DNA of 64,000 nt, from contig OZ246020.1 of assembly GCA_965230795.1 (NCBI GenBank), positions 1,860,001-1,924,000 of the forward strand, in the 5' to 3' direction. The notes beneath the pieces were generated by a model. The model worked only from the letters and a program-made list of their open reading frames with translations, was not told the origin of the DNA and did no database searches. Source of the DNA: PZPK01 sp965230795. GTDB taxonomy: Bacteria; Pseudomonadota; Gammaproteobacteria; Pseudomonadales; Oleiphilaceae. Position numbers and translations under genes: made by a program. Below are positions 29,066 through 38,469 of this stretch, in pieces (the first letter of the stretch is position 1; every line of letters starts with the position of its first letter).

Positions 29066-31723
29066 ATGGGTAAGTCCCTCGTAATCGTCGAGTCACCAGC
29101 CAAGGCCAAGACCATTAACAAGTATTTGGGGTCAAATTACATTGTAAAGTCAAGTGTTGGTCACATTCGGGATTTGCCTACCTCTGGCAGTGGGTCGACG
29201 ACAACGCCTCAGGAGCGAGCAAAACAGGCTGCAGTGACGCGGAAGATGAGTCCGGAGGAAAAGGCTGAGTATCGTAAACGCAAATCCAAGGAACAATTGA
29301 TTGCTCGCATGGGCGTGGATCCTGAACATGACTGGAAAGCGCGGTATCAGATTTTGCCCGGCAAGGAAAAAGTCGTCAGTGAACTCAAAAAGCTAGCGAA
29401 AGATGCAGATGCCATCTATCTCGCGACGGACTTGGATAGAGAGGGGGAAGCCATTGCGTGGCATCTGAAAGAGGCCATAGGTGGGGACGATTCCCGCTAC
29501 CGTCGTGTGGTATTCAATGAGATAACCAAAAAGGCAATTCAGTCCGCTTTTGAGTCACCCGATGAGCTTGATCAATCCCGTGTCAATGCGCAGCAAGCCC
29601 GACGTTTTCTCGATCGTGTTGTTGGTTTTATGGTTTCACCCTTACTCTGGTCCAAGATTGCACGAGGCCTCTCAGCTGGCCGTGTGCAATCGGTAGCGGT
29701 CCGCTTGATCGTTGAGCGAGAGCGCGAGATTCGGGCTTTTGTTCCTGAGGAATACTGGGAAGTGTTCGCCAAATTGGCACGTGAAAACGAAGAGCAGGCA
29801 CGTTTTCAGGTGGCCAAGTATCAGGGGCAAAACTTTCGACCATTAAGTGAAAAAGAAACCAATGAACATCTGGCTTCTTTAAAACAGCTCAGCTACTCCG
29901 TATCGAAACGGGAAGACAAACCCACTCGTAGTCGTCCCAATGCTCCCTTCATTACTTCGACACTTCAGCAAGCGGCAAGTACGCGCTTGGGGTTTAGTGT
30001 CAAGAAAACCATGATGTTGGCGCAGAGACTTTATGAAGCCGGCTACATTACCTATATGCGTACCGATTCAACGAACCTCAGTCAGGATGCTGTAGCCAGC
30101 TGCCGTGATTACATTGCAGAACACTATGGTAGCCGATATGTGCCGGATTCACCGCGGCTGTATTCGAGTAAAGAAGGGGCTCAGGAAGCGCACGAGGCGA
30201 TTCGTCCCTCAAACGTGGAAGTTAAGTCGACTCACATTGCAAACCTGGAAAAGGACGCAGAAAGACTGTATGACCTCATCTGGCGCAACTTTGTTGCTTG
30301 TCAGATGACGGATGCGGAGTTTTTGAGTTCCTCTGTTGAAGCCAGTGCGGGGGATTTTATTCTTCGCACACGCGGTCGTGTCGTCAAGTTTGAAGGCTTT
30401 CTGAAAGTGATGCCCTCGACCAGCAAGAAGGACGATGATGTCCTGTTACCTGATTTCAAGGTCGGCGATTCGCTGTCGCTGGATGCTTTGGAGCCCAAGC
30501 AGCACTTTACCAAACCGGCGCCGCGTTATAGTGAGGCGGCTCTTGTAAAAGAGCTTGAGAAGCGGGGAATAGGGCGCCCGTCTACCTATGCCGCAATTAT
30601 TTCGACGATTCAGGAACGTGGTTACGTGCGCCTGGAGAATCGTCGCTTCTATGCGGAAAAAATGGGAGATATCGTCACAGACAGATTGGTGGAATCTTTC
30701 AGTGATCTCATGGATTACGGCTTTACGGCCCAGATGGAAGAACAGCTCGATGAAATAGCAAACGGCGGCAAGGATTGGAAAGCTGTGTTGAACCAGTTTT
30801 ACGGTAATTTTGTAACGCAACTGGATCAGGCTGAAGCAGCTAACGATGGCATGCGTGCCAATGAGCCCACGGAAACAGATATTCCTTGCCCTAAATGCGG
30901 TCGCAATATGCAGATCCGGACTGCCAGTACAGGCGTGTTTCTGGGCTGTTCCGGCTATGCTTTGCCACCAAAGGAGCGATGTAAGCAAACCATTAATCTG
31001 GTGCCTGGAGATGAAGTGGCCAGTGCCGATGACGAGGAAGGCGAATCCAAGTTACTGCGCAAGAAGCATCGTTGCCGTATTTGCTCTACCGCTATGGAAA
31101 GTTATCTGATTGATGAAAAGCGCAAGCTCCATGTGTGTGGTAACAATCCCGATTGCCCGGGATTTGAAGTCGAGCAGGGCGAATTCAAGATAAAAGGCTA
31201 TGACGGTCCGACACTCGAGTGTGACAAATGCCACTCGGAAATGCAGCTGAAAACCGGCCGTTTCGGCAAGTATTTTGGCTGTACCAATGAAGCTTGCAAA
31301 AATACTCGCAAGCTACTGAAAAACGGTGAGCCTGCGCCTCCGAAGATGGATCCGGTGCCAATGCCGGAGCTGGCGTGTGAAAAGGTAGATGACACCTACA
31401 TTCTGCGAGATGGCGCGGCCGGCTTGTTCCTGGCAGCCAGCAAATTTCCGAAAAATCGTGAAACACGGGCGCCGCTCATCAGCGAGCTGCTACCTCACCG
31501 GGACGAGATTGATCCAAAGTATGCATTTCTTTTCAGCGCGCCAGAGAAGGACCCCAAAGGCAACCCTGCCATTGTTCGTTTTAGTCGCAAGACCAAAGAG
31601 CAGTATGTGATGTCTGAAGAAAAGGGGAAAGCGACCGGTTGGTCTGCCCAATTTCAGGATGGCAAATGGGTAGAAACCAAGGCGAAACCAAAAGCCAAGA
31701 AAGCAACGAAGAAGACGGCTTAA
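29066..31723 (+). CDS. topA: DNA topoisomerase I
   Basis: Type IA topoisomerase that relaxes negative supercoils. It has 885 residues (E. coli 865). The Toprim domain has LVIVESPAKAKT at the start, with the catalytic Glu, and the DLDREGEA acidic cluster. The active-site tyrosine is Y330 in TYMRTDSTN. The C-terminal part carries zinc-ribbon modules: CPKCGRNMQI...CSGY, CRICSTAM...CGNNPDCPGF and CDKCHSEM...CTNEAC. It ends in a Lys/Ala-rich tail. The promoter is at 28951-28979. After the stop there is no convincing intrinsic terminator. Confidence 0.98.
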   Translation: MGKSLVIVESPAKAKTINKYLGSNYIVKSSVGHIRDLPTSGSGSTTTPQERAKQAAVTRKMSPEEKAEYRKRKSKEQLIARMGVDPEHDWKARYQILPGKEKVVSELKKLAKDADAIYLATDLDREGEAIAWHLKEAIGGDDSRYRRVVFNEITKKAIQSAFESPDELDQSRVNAQQARRFLDRVVGFMVSPLLWSKIARGLSAGRVQSVAVRLIVEREREIRAFVPEEYWEVFAKLARENEEQARFQVAKYQGQNFRPLSEKETNEHLASLKQLSYSVSKREDKPTRSRPNAPFITSTLQQAASTRLGFSVKKTMMLAQRLYEAGYITYMRTDSTNLSQDAVASCRDYIAEHYGSRYVPDSPRLYSSKEGAQEAHEAIRPSNVEVKSTHIANLEKDAERLYDLIWRNFVACQMTDAEFLSSSVEASAGDFILRTRGRVVKFEGFLKVMPSTSKKDDDVLLPDFKVGDSLSLDALEPKQHFTKPAPRYSEAALVKELEKRGIGRPSTYAAIISTIQERGYVRLENRRFYAEKMGDIVTDRLVESFSDLMDYGFTAQMEEQLDEIANGGKDWKAVLNQFYGNFVTQLDQAEAANDGMRANEPTETDIPCPKCGRNMQIRTASTGVFLGCSGYALPPKERCKQTINLVPGDEVASADDEEGESKLLRKKHRCRICSTAMESYLIDEKRKLHVCGNNPDCPGFEVEQGEFKIKGYDGPTLECDKCHSEMQLKTGRFGKYFGCTNEACKNTRKLLKNGEPAPPKMDPVPMPELACEKVDDTYILRDGAAGLFLAASKFPKNRETRAPLISELLPHRDEIDPKYAFLFSAPEKDPKGNPAIVRFSRKTKEQYVMSEEKGKATGWSAQFQDGKWVETKAKPKAKKATKKTA

Positions 31724-31821
31724 TAGCTAATCTGTTTTCAGGGGGGTGCCTCCGCTATTAGAAAAGTTCGCTTTTAATGGCATTGACTGCCCTGAGTCCT
31801 TCTGCACTATTGTGAGATAAG

Positions 31822-32691
31822 ATGAGTCAAGATAGAAATATCGTCAGCACACTGGCGCATATCGTAAAAAATGAATTTCCAGACCTGGCATTCAAGCTCT
31901 TTGAAATTGGTGCCAGGCCTCTCAGCGATACCGGTGAACCTTATCGAATATTGCTGGACGCATTCCCTGCTTCTCAACTATGGGCATTTGAACTGGATGA
32001 GAAGCTCTGTCAGGAACTGAATACGTCGGCGCCCAATAATGTCAGGTATTATGCGGTTGGTCTTGGTGAGCTGGATGAAGAACGAGAGCTTTTTGTAACT
32101 GAAGATCCCGCTTGTACATCTCTATACGAACCTGATACAGAACTGTTGGACAAGTATCATGGTTTGGAAGGTGCCAGAGTTAAATCTGTCGAATCTGTAT
32201 CCTTGCGCTCGTTGGACAGTTTTGTCGAAGAGCATGGAATTGAAAGTATCGATTTTATAAAAATTGATGTTCAGGGCGCTGAAAGGGATATTTTTCGGGG
32301 CGGAAAGAAAGCTCTTCAAAACACCTGCTTTATCGTCAGCGAGATCGAGTTTATTCCTATTTATAAGGACCAACCTCTATTTGGCGATGTGTCAGCAGAA
32401 CTCGATAAGCACGATCTAATGTTCCACAAGTTCACCTCTGTCGGTGGTGGTGCGCTCAAGCCGACAATGCTCCAGAACAATCCCCATGCCGTGTCACAAT
32501 TCATGTGGTCTGATGCCATCTATATAAAGAAGTTTAGCGCTTTGGAAGAAGTAGCTGTAGATGTCCTGCTCAAGGTCGCTCTGCTAGCTTTGATTTACGG
32601 CAGTATTGATGTGGCAGTGTATTGTTTGAAGACATATGATGATCGCACGGGGAGAGATCTTGCCCGGCAGTTTGCCCAATCATTCGCTTGA
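31822..32691 (+). CDS. FkbM family methyltransferase
   Basis: A 289-residue SAM-dependent methyltransferase. Family features are the N-terminal FEIGARPLSDTGEPYRILL region (a variant of the usual GANxG nucleotide motif), the acidic strand end LWAFELDEK, the SLRSLDSF block and FIKIDVQGAERDIFRGG. Members O-methylate sugars or polyketides; the acceptor here is unknown and no glycan cluster is adjacent. The 3' end overlaps the convergent dehydrogenase gene by 12 bases. Confidence 0.85.
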   Translation: MSQDRNIVSTLAHIVKNEFPDLAFKLFEIGARPLSDTGEPYRILLDAFPASQLWAFELDEKLCQELNTSAPNNVRYYAVGLGELDEERELFVTEDPACTSLYEPDTELLDKYHGLEGARVKSVESVSLRSLDSFVEEHGIESIDFIKIDVQGAERDIFRGGKKALQNTCFIVSEIEFIPIYKDQPLFGDVSAELDKHDLMFHKFTSVGGGALKPTMLQNNPHAVSQFMWSDAIYIKKFSALEEVAVDVLLKVALLALIYGSIDVAVYCLKTYDDRTGRDLARQFAQSFA

Positions 32692-33573
32692 TTGCTTTTC
32701 CGTCTGATGAGTTCGCAAGCGCTCCAATAGGCTGGAGGTGTCCCAACGATTGCCGCCCATATCCTGAATATCACCATAAAACTGGTCGACCAGAGCTCCT
32801 AACGGTAGTTTGGCACCCAGTTTGCGCGCTTCGCTAAGGCAAATATCCAGGTCTTTTCGCATCAAATCCACTGCGAAACCATGCTCGTATTCTCCGCGTA
32901 TCATGGTGTCGGAACGATTCTCCATCTGCCAGGATTGTGCAGCGCCCTTTGAAATAACATCAATCACCTGATGGCAGTCCAGCTTCGCCTGCTCTGCAAA
33001 ATGGATCGCTTCCGCCAGCCCCTGAACCACACCCGCAACAGCCAGTTGATTACACATCTTCGTCAGCTGGCCGGCACCATTGTCGCCCAGTAAACTCACC
33101 GCCCTGGCATAGCTGTTCATAATGGTTAATGACTGATCGAATGCGTCTTGTTCGCCACCGCACATTATGGTCAGTTGGCCGGCTACTGCGCCTTGTTCGC
33201 CGCCGGAAACCGGGGCGTCGATAAAATGCAGCTTTTTGGTTTTGGCTGCCGTTGCGATTTCTCTGGCGATACTGGCTGAAGAAGTGGTGTGGTCAATCAA
33301 AACTGTGCCGGGCTCGCACTTGTTCAACAGACCCGTGGGTGACAGATACATTTCCCGCAGGTCATTATCATTACCGATACAGGTGACTACGTATTTGAGG
33401 CCATCTGGCAAGGTGCTCAGATCTTCAACAACCTGGCCATCAAAGTGTGAGGACCATTTCAGGGCTTTTGAAGGTGTTCGGTTATACACATACAAGGAGG
33501 AAATTTTCGAAAGATGGCCCGCCATGTGGTATCCCATGACACCAAGTCCAATAAACAGGGCTTTGTCCGACAT
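32680..33573 (-). CDS. 3-hydroxyisobutyrate dehydrogenase family NAD(P) oxidoreductase
   Basis: A 297-residue beta-hydroxyacid dehydrogenase. The start is the ATG at 33573 with AAGGAG six bases upstream; a TTG lies one codon earlier. The Rossmann motif GLGVMG is at 9-14, the substrate-binding block DAPVSGGEQGA at 119-129, and catalytic K172 with N175 in TKMCNQ. Members oxidise or reduce small beta-hydroxyacids such as tartronate semialdehyde or 3-hydroxyisobutyrate. No pathway genes adjoin, so the substrate is open. Confidence 0.88.
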   Translation of the reverse strand: MSDKALFIGLGVMGYHMAGHLSKISSLYVYNRTPSKALKWSSHFDGQVVEDLSTLPDGLKYVVTCIGNDNDLREMYLSPTGLLNKCEPGTVLIDHTTSSASIAREIATAAKTKKLHFIDAPVSGGEQGAVAGQLTIMCGGEQDAFDQSLTIMNSYARAVSLLGDNGAGQLTKMCNQLAVAGVVQGLAEAIHFAEQAKLDCHQVIDVISKGAAQSWQMENRSDTMIRGEYEHGFAVDLMRKDLDICLSEARKLGAKLPLGALVDQFYGDIQDMGGNRWDTSSLLERLRTHQTEKQSSE

Positions 33574-33613
33574 CAATATCTCCTTTAAATAATCATTTTT
33601 TGTGTGGTTCGTT

Positions 33614-34075
33614 TCAAGGTATCAGGGCATTTCTGATTGCTTCAATTCGCTCACGATTAACACCGAAATCGCGATAGCCCAAGCGAGAAGCAGAACGGAC
33701 ATGAACTCTTGGAGCGTCGTTCGCAAATAAAAATTCAACATCATCCACAAAGCCCATCAGCTCACTCGTATATTCACTGTAGATGTAATCCGGCGATTTG
33801 ACCACGATCAGCGCTTGTTCGTCGGACTCAATCAACTGAACGATTCGTTGATAAACTACTGATTTTTCATGTCCATCAAACTCAATGGCAGGAATGTAGT
33901 GCTCCTGATCCGTTTTCTCGGCCAAGCTCGATACACAATTGGGACTGTCCGGGCAGTTTTCCAGTTTCGTGTTTATCTGCCCCAGATGTGCTGGGCGACT
34001 ACCAGCACAGCCGACGAGAATAATGGAAATCAGGACCACTACCAGGGGAGACAGGCGATTGACTGAGATGGGCAT
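33614..34075 (-). CDS. DUF1499 family lipoprotein
   Basis: A 153-residue protein with a lipoprotein signal (hydrophobic core LVVVLISIIL, lipobox LVGC with the Cys at about residue 23). The DUF1499 pattern follows: CPDSPNCVSS near the N-terminus, then VQLIESDEQALIV, FVDDVEFLF and VHVRSASRLGYRDFGVNRERIE. Function unknown; the domain is widespread in envelope and plastid proteins. It lies 40 bases after the kinase gene on the same strand and may be the last gene of that operon. Confidence 0.88.
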   Translation of the reverse strand: MPISVNRLSPLVVVLISIILVGCAGSRPAHLGQINTKLENCPDSPNCVSSLAEKTDQEHYIPAIEFDGHEKSVVYQRIVQLIESDEQALIVVKSPDYIYSEYTSELMGFVDDVEFLFANDAPRVHVRSASRLGYRDFGVNRERIEAIRNALIP

Positions 34076-34110
34076 TGAACGATGGCTCCTGTTCTTGTTG
34101 GCTAGTGTTT

Positions 34111-36696
34111 TTAGTCCAGTTTGGGAAATTTAAGAGTAAAGGTCGTACCGGCACCAATGGCACTTTCTACATCGATTTCGCCATGGTGTTTGTCAACCAC
34201 CACCTTGACAAAGTTTAGTCCTAAACCTGTGCCATGCTGCCCTGATACCTCTGAGCTTTTTTGGCGCCGAAAACGATTGAAAATAAATGGCAGTTCTTTT
34301 TCATCAATTCCCGGGCCCTGATCAGTAATACTGACCTGTACCCGGTCATTCAATAGCTTAATAGCTATGCTGATTTCCGTATCCGACTCGCTGTACTTGA
34401 TAGCGTTCGAAATAACGTTGGTTATCGCCCGCTCTATCAACTCTGCATTGCCCTGCATCCAGGCTTCCTGCTCATCGAGCAATTTCAATTCAATACGTTT
34501 TTCACTGGCTTGCTGCGACAGGGAATCGAGACTGTTTTCAATGGTGTTGAGCAGGTCAAATTCATAGAAATCACTTTCCGCTGTTTGCTCCGCCCGTGTG
34601 ATCTGTAGAAATTGTTCGGACAGGTTAAGGCTGCGTTTGGCGTGTTTTTCGATGTCACCGATCAGCTCTGGATGCCATTCGATTCTGCCTGTGCGCAAGC
34701 CATGCAACATTGCCAGCTGCGAGACGAGAGGAGAGCGGACGTCGTGGGAAAGGAAGTCGATGAGCTGGTTCTTTTCTCTCTGCTGTTCGCGAATTTTGGT
34801 GATGTCCGACAAGTTCAGCATCAGGCCCGCATCACTGTCTGAATCGACGAGGAAGGGCAGGCTATGAACGACGATATCTCGCTTACCGATTCGCACTTCG
34901 AATTCCCGCTGCTCCCCTTTGACCAGAGCCGCAACAATGCTGTCGTTGATGAGATCATGATCCACTTCCAGAGTGCCGAAAATTTCCTGTACTGATCGAC
35001 CCACCAATACCATATCCTGTGTTTCCAACCATTCTTCGGCGTGGCTATTGCAATACACGACAATACCCACCGGGTCAGTCACCATAACCGCTCCGGGGAT
35101 TTCTTCAAATCCTTTGGAGATGAATATTCGCATGTCCTGCATGGTATTGATGGCCTCACGAACCTGTGCGATCCGGTTGGCAATTTGTTCGTAATAGCGC
35201 TTCGGCTTACGCACGTGCTGGGCGTCCAGATCCAGCTTGTCCAGAAATTCAATGGTCGATTCACGCTGGGAGGTATCTGCCCAACCAAGGCCAATCTTGT
35301 ACTTGTCCTTGCCGCGCTTTAGCTTCAGCCAGCTGCTGTGATCGTCATGGGTCCATACACCGAATTCAAACAATGTCTTGCTACCGAGTTGCTCGGTATC
35401 GAAGCTATGAAGCATCTGCCCGTTTTGGATAAACACATAGCTGCGCGGATGCAGCAGTGCGAGCAGGGACAAAAACACTTTTTCGACCGGGTGCTGGCCA
35501 ATGTTGCGGAAGCCGAGATCGGGTTCCCGGTTCAAGCGTTCCAGTTCATTGCTTAAAAAGCTGTTGAGATGCCGCATACGCTGCCAGCTCCACAGAGGGT
35601 AGGAGAGGAGGATGCCAATCACTGCATTAATGGGCGGAAACCAGCTTTGATCATAACGAATCAACAGAAAACTGAAGCCCACGACGGTGACCACAAGCAG
35701 CATGGTAAATGGCATGACGTGAGTTGGCTTCAGGCGCGGGAACACCAGGATGGGGATCATGATAAACGCGAAGGTGAGCAGGTAGCTCCATATGGCTGCT
35801 ACAGGCCTTATCGCTGTCTGTTTCATAATCGCCGAGTATGCGTTGGCGTGCAGTTCAACGCCGGACATAGGCTGATTCAGGCGTGATACTGGCGTGGGTA
35901 TGATGTCACCAAGTCCGGCAGCTGATGCACCCACCAGAACAGTTTTATCACGGAAAGTTTCAGCCGGGACTTTATCAAGCATTACGTCCAGATAACTGTA
36001 GGTTGGGTAGGTACCGCCGGGGCCTGCAAAGGGTATCAGGCGATATTCCGTATTCACCGAGACGTAAGGTGCGGCATGCTGGTCCTCAACCTGTTTCAGG
36101 TAGCGCGCCATCGGATTGGTTTCGATAGCCATTGCCATGGACAGGCTGGGCCAGTGGTCGTCACCGACGCCGGAATTCAGATACAGCCCCCGGGCGAGAC
36201 CATCTTCGTCCAGTTCCACATGCACATGCCCCATGCCCTTGGCTGCTTCGACAAGCACTGGAATCGGCAAGATCTCTGACAGGGTATGGCCATCGCTGAG
36301 CGGATGAATGTGCAGGGGCAGGAGCACGTGGCCATTGGCTTTGATGGCTCTGGCCAGGGCCAGATCATCTTCCGGGTGAGCCGTGTCCCGTTCTGAAAAA
36401 ATAATATCGAAGGCGACCAGCGCAGCATTGTAATCAGTGAGTTTTTCAATCAACTGGGCATGAATGGCTCGTCGCCAGGGCCATTGCCCGATTCCGTTCA
36501 GGCTTTTTTCATCGATGGAAATAATCACGGTGTGTTCGTCAGCGGGTGCTGACAGCAGATTGATCGCTGCGTCGTATGCGAGCAAATCCAGTCGTTTTGC
36601 GGCCTGTGTATAAACCAGCGCCGCACTGATAAGCAGCAAAGCCAGGGTCAGCAGGTACTGCTCATACGGGCGGGGGTCATTAATATGTGAGTTCAT
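34111..36696 (-). CDS. CHASE2-PAS sensor histidine kinase
   Basis: An 861-residue membrane kinase. A first transmembrane helix (about 13-32) leads into a periplasmic CHASE2 sensor (about 35-290; VIISIDEKSLNGIGQWPW). Three more helices (about 297-372) and a cytoplasmic linker follow. A PAS domain (about 522-630; AVMVTDPVGIVVYCN) precedes HisKA with phospho-accepting H651 in FLSHDVRSPL. The ATPase domain has N box NVISNAIKYS, G1 TDQGPGID and G2 GTGLGLNF. It is third in an operon with an OmpR-type regulator and a LysM-FecR protein, making it the probable cognate sensor. Signal unknown; envelope or surface status is a reasonable guess. Confidence 0.93.
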   Translation of the reverse strand: MNSHINDPRPYEQYLLTLALLLISAALVYTQAAKRLDLLAYDAAINLLSAPADEHTVIISIDEKSLNGIGQWPWRRAIHAQLIEKLTDYNAALVAFDIIFSERDTAHPEDDLALARAIKANGHVLLPLHIHPLSDGHTLSEILPIPVLVEAAKGMGHVHVELDEDGLARGLYLNSGVGDDHWPSLSMAMAIETNPMARYLKQVEDQHAAPYVSVNTEYRLIPFAGPGGTYPTYSYLDVMLDKVPAETFRDKTVLVGASAAGLGDIIPTPVSRLNQPMSGVELHANAYSAIMKQTAIRPVAAIWSYLLTFAFIMIPILVFPRLKPTHVMPFTMLLVVTVVGFSFLLIRYDQSWFPPINAVIGILLSYPLWSWQRMRHLNSFLSNELERLNREPDLGFRNIGQHPVEKVFLSLLALLHPRSYVFIQNGQMLHSFDTEQLGSKTLFEFGVWTHDDHSSWLKLKRGKDKYKIGLGWADTSQRESTIEFLDKLDLDAQHVRKPKRYYEQIANRIAQVREAINTMQDMRIFISKGFEEIPGAVMVTDPVGIVVYCNSHAEEWLETQDMVLVGRSVQEIFGTLEVDHDLINDSIVAALVKGEQREFEVRIGKRDIVVHSLPFLVDSDSDAGLMLNLSDITKIREQQREKNQLIDFLSHDVRSPLVSQLAMLHGLRTGRIEWHPELIGDIEKHAKRSLNLSEQFLQITRAEQTAESDFYEFDLLNTIENSLDSLSQQASEKRIELKLLDEQEAWMQGNAELIERAITNVISNAIKYSESDTEISIAIKLLNDRVQVSITDQGPGIDEKELPFIFNRFRRQKSSEVSGQHGTGLGLNFVKVVVDKHHGEIDVESAIGAGTTFTLKFPKLD

Positions 36697-36784
36697 GCGG
36701 AGGCTGAATACCGCTCCTTGTGCGTCGCCATCGTTTTATTATGTAGTTGTGTTCGTATCCGCTCAGTAACCACCAGATAGTGGC

Positions 36785-36809
36785 AGAAGTCGCCCTTAGG
36801 GTGACTTCT
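36785..36809 (-). promoter_or_regulatory. Intercistronic hairpin with the upstream gene's stop codon in its loop
   Basis: Read on the minus strand, AGAAGTCACCC pairs with GGGCGACTTCT (11 pairs, one G-U) around a three-base loop that is exactly the TAA stop of the LysM-FecR gene. No T-run follows, so it is probably not an intrinsic terminator. It could slow 3' exonucleases or set the ratio of FecR-like protein to the kinase downstream. Confidence 0.6.
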
Positions 36810-38421
36810 CTATGAACAACTCTTTTACCGGGCCATACTCGGAACGGTACAACTCGTTTCCAATTCCTTTGACGCGAGCATAATAGCGTTTTCCTGGCGT
36901 AAGTTTAAGGTGAGCACTGGCTTTGCCGAGGGCTTCTTCCTTAAGAATGTTGTCGAAGCGGGCGTTGTCTGAAACCTGCAGTATATAGCCATTTGCTTCA
37001 TCGACTGTATTCCAGAACAGGCCAACCTGGTTTTCAATGTAGTTCACGCTGAGAATTTTGACTGGCTTCATGTTGCCGCGGATGGCCAATTTGCGGGTTT
37101 CACTTTTGCTTTCGCTACTGTCGTCTCCAAGTCCGCTGACTCGCCAATAGTATTCACCGGGTTCCAGTTTGGCTTGCAAGGTGATTGAAGTGGTTTTTTC
37201 ATAGTCAAAACTGGTGACAAGTTGTTCGAAAGCAGCATCTCGCGCAACATCGAGTCGACCTAGCATGCTTTGATCCGAGAACTGCCAGCGGAAGGTAGGA
37301 TTGAGATTATCGATCGTACTGCCGTTCAATGGTGCCAGTAGCTCAGGAATTTCCGCATCGACCTGAACACGCAGGGGCGAGCTGGAGTCCATGCCTTCAT
37401 AACCATCTTCATCACGCGAGCGCATGGCCACCAGATAGTCGCCGTTTTTAACATTGTCCAGCTCCAACTGTGGCTGGCTTAGCTCGCCACTTTGAAGAGC
37501 CGGCTCAGCCTTGCCTGGCTTTTTGATTTCGTAGCGATAGGATTTTGCTGGTGCACTTTGGTCCCAGGTGAGTGTAGTCGGCAGATCCGATACGGTCGTC
37601 CCGGCAAAGTTCGACTTCGGCGGTGGCGATAATCGTTTGCGTTCAATCAGTGCGCTATCTGCATGGACGCGAGCCCCTTCTCCCGCGGAGACGACGGTGG
37701 TGCCATGCTCATGGCTGAATTCGACTTCGCCCTCCATGACTTCAATGCGAGTGGCTTTCGCTTCGGTTTCGAGGCGAAAGCGTGTTCCGCGTACCGCCGC
37801 TACGGCTGAAGGCGTGCTGATTTCAAAGCGGGAGCCTTTGACCAAAGGCTGAATATCCGTGGATACGGATCCTTTTTTTAATCGCATACGGGTGTCAACC
37901 ATACCGGTCTGGCCAAAGTGCGATAAACGATTGAAGACGATATTTGAATTTTCATCGATATGTAACAGTGAGCCATCGGCAAATTGCACAATCACAGAAC
38001 CATCGCGAGTAGAAATCTCGTCGCCCACGTTAATCCGGGTGTTGGCGCGCAACACAGAGAATGACGTGTCCCGGCTGCGCTTTATCAATACACTCCCGCT
38101 TACTGACATGGTGGTCGCGGGCTGCGGTTGTTGCTTCAGCCAATCCATGGGGATGCGAATGATGGAGCCGGCCTGAAGAGCAGCGGTATTATCGATGCGG
38201 TTGTACTGACTGATGTCAGTCCATGAATAGCGGCGATCCAGCATGGCTTGAGCAACGCTTTGCAGCGAATCAGAGGGGCGCAGGGTGTAATACCAGTCTG
38301 CCTGCTGGGGAGACTTTGGTTCGGCAACAGCCAGAGAGCAGAATCCGAGCAGACAGCTCAGGAAAAGGGCCAGAACGTGTTTCGCGAACCCGCGAGGTGT
38401 CAGAATAGCTTTAACATTCAT
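36796..38421 (-). CDS. Periplasmic LysM-FecR domain protein with beta-sandwich repeats
   Basis: A 541-residue exported protein: signal peptide 1-33 (SLAVA), LysM about 44-91 (YTLRPSDSLQSVAQ...IIRIP, a peptidoglycan-binding fold), and a FecR domain about 128-235 (GSVIVQFADGSLLHIDENS...AAVRGTRFRLE). Two or three fibronectin-like domains follow to the C-terminus. FecR domains relay surface signals, though here there is no sigma factor partner; instead the gene lies between a response regulator and a CHASE2 kinase. I infer a periplasmic or wall-bound co-sensor. The stop codon sits in the loop of a stable hairpin. Confidence 0.88.
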   Translation of the reverse strand: MNVKAILTPRGFAKHVLALFLSCLLGFCSLAVAEPKSPQQADWYYTLRPSDSLQSVAQAMLDRRYSWTDISQYNRIDNTAALQAGSIIRIPMDWLKQQPQPATTMSVSGSVLIKRSRDTSFSVLRANTRINVGDEISTRDGSVIVQFADGSLLHIDENSNIVFNRLSHFGQTGMVDTRMRLKKGSVSTDIQPLVKGSRFEISTPSAVAAVRGTRFRLETEAKATRIEVMEGEVEFSHEHGTTVVSAGEGARVHADSALIERKRLSPPPKSNFAGTTVSDLPTTLTWDQSAPAKSYRYEIKKPGKAEPALQSGELSQPQLELDNVKNGDYLVAMRSRDEDGYEGMDSSSPLRVQVDAEIPELLAPLNGSTIDNLNPTFRWQFSDQSMLGRLDVARDAAFEQLVTSFDYEKTTSITLQAKLEPGEYYWRVSGLGDDSSESKSETRKLAIRGNMKPVKILSVNYIENQVGLFWNTVDEANGYILQVSDNARFDNILKEEALGKASAHLKLTPGKRYYARVKGIGNELYRSEYGPVKELFIEKSP

Positions 38422-38469
38422 ACCTTACTGCAATCCTGTTACTCGTCTGGCCTGGTTGTACAATCGGAT

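Noticed and set aside
31761..31776. AAAAG-TTCG-CTTTT hairpin after topA as a terminator
   Set aside because: The stem is nearly all A-T, with an unfavourable closing pair for TTCG, and no T-run beyond it.
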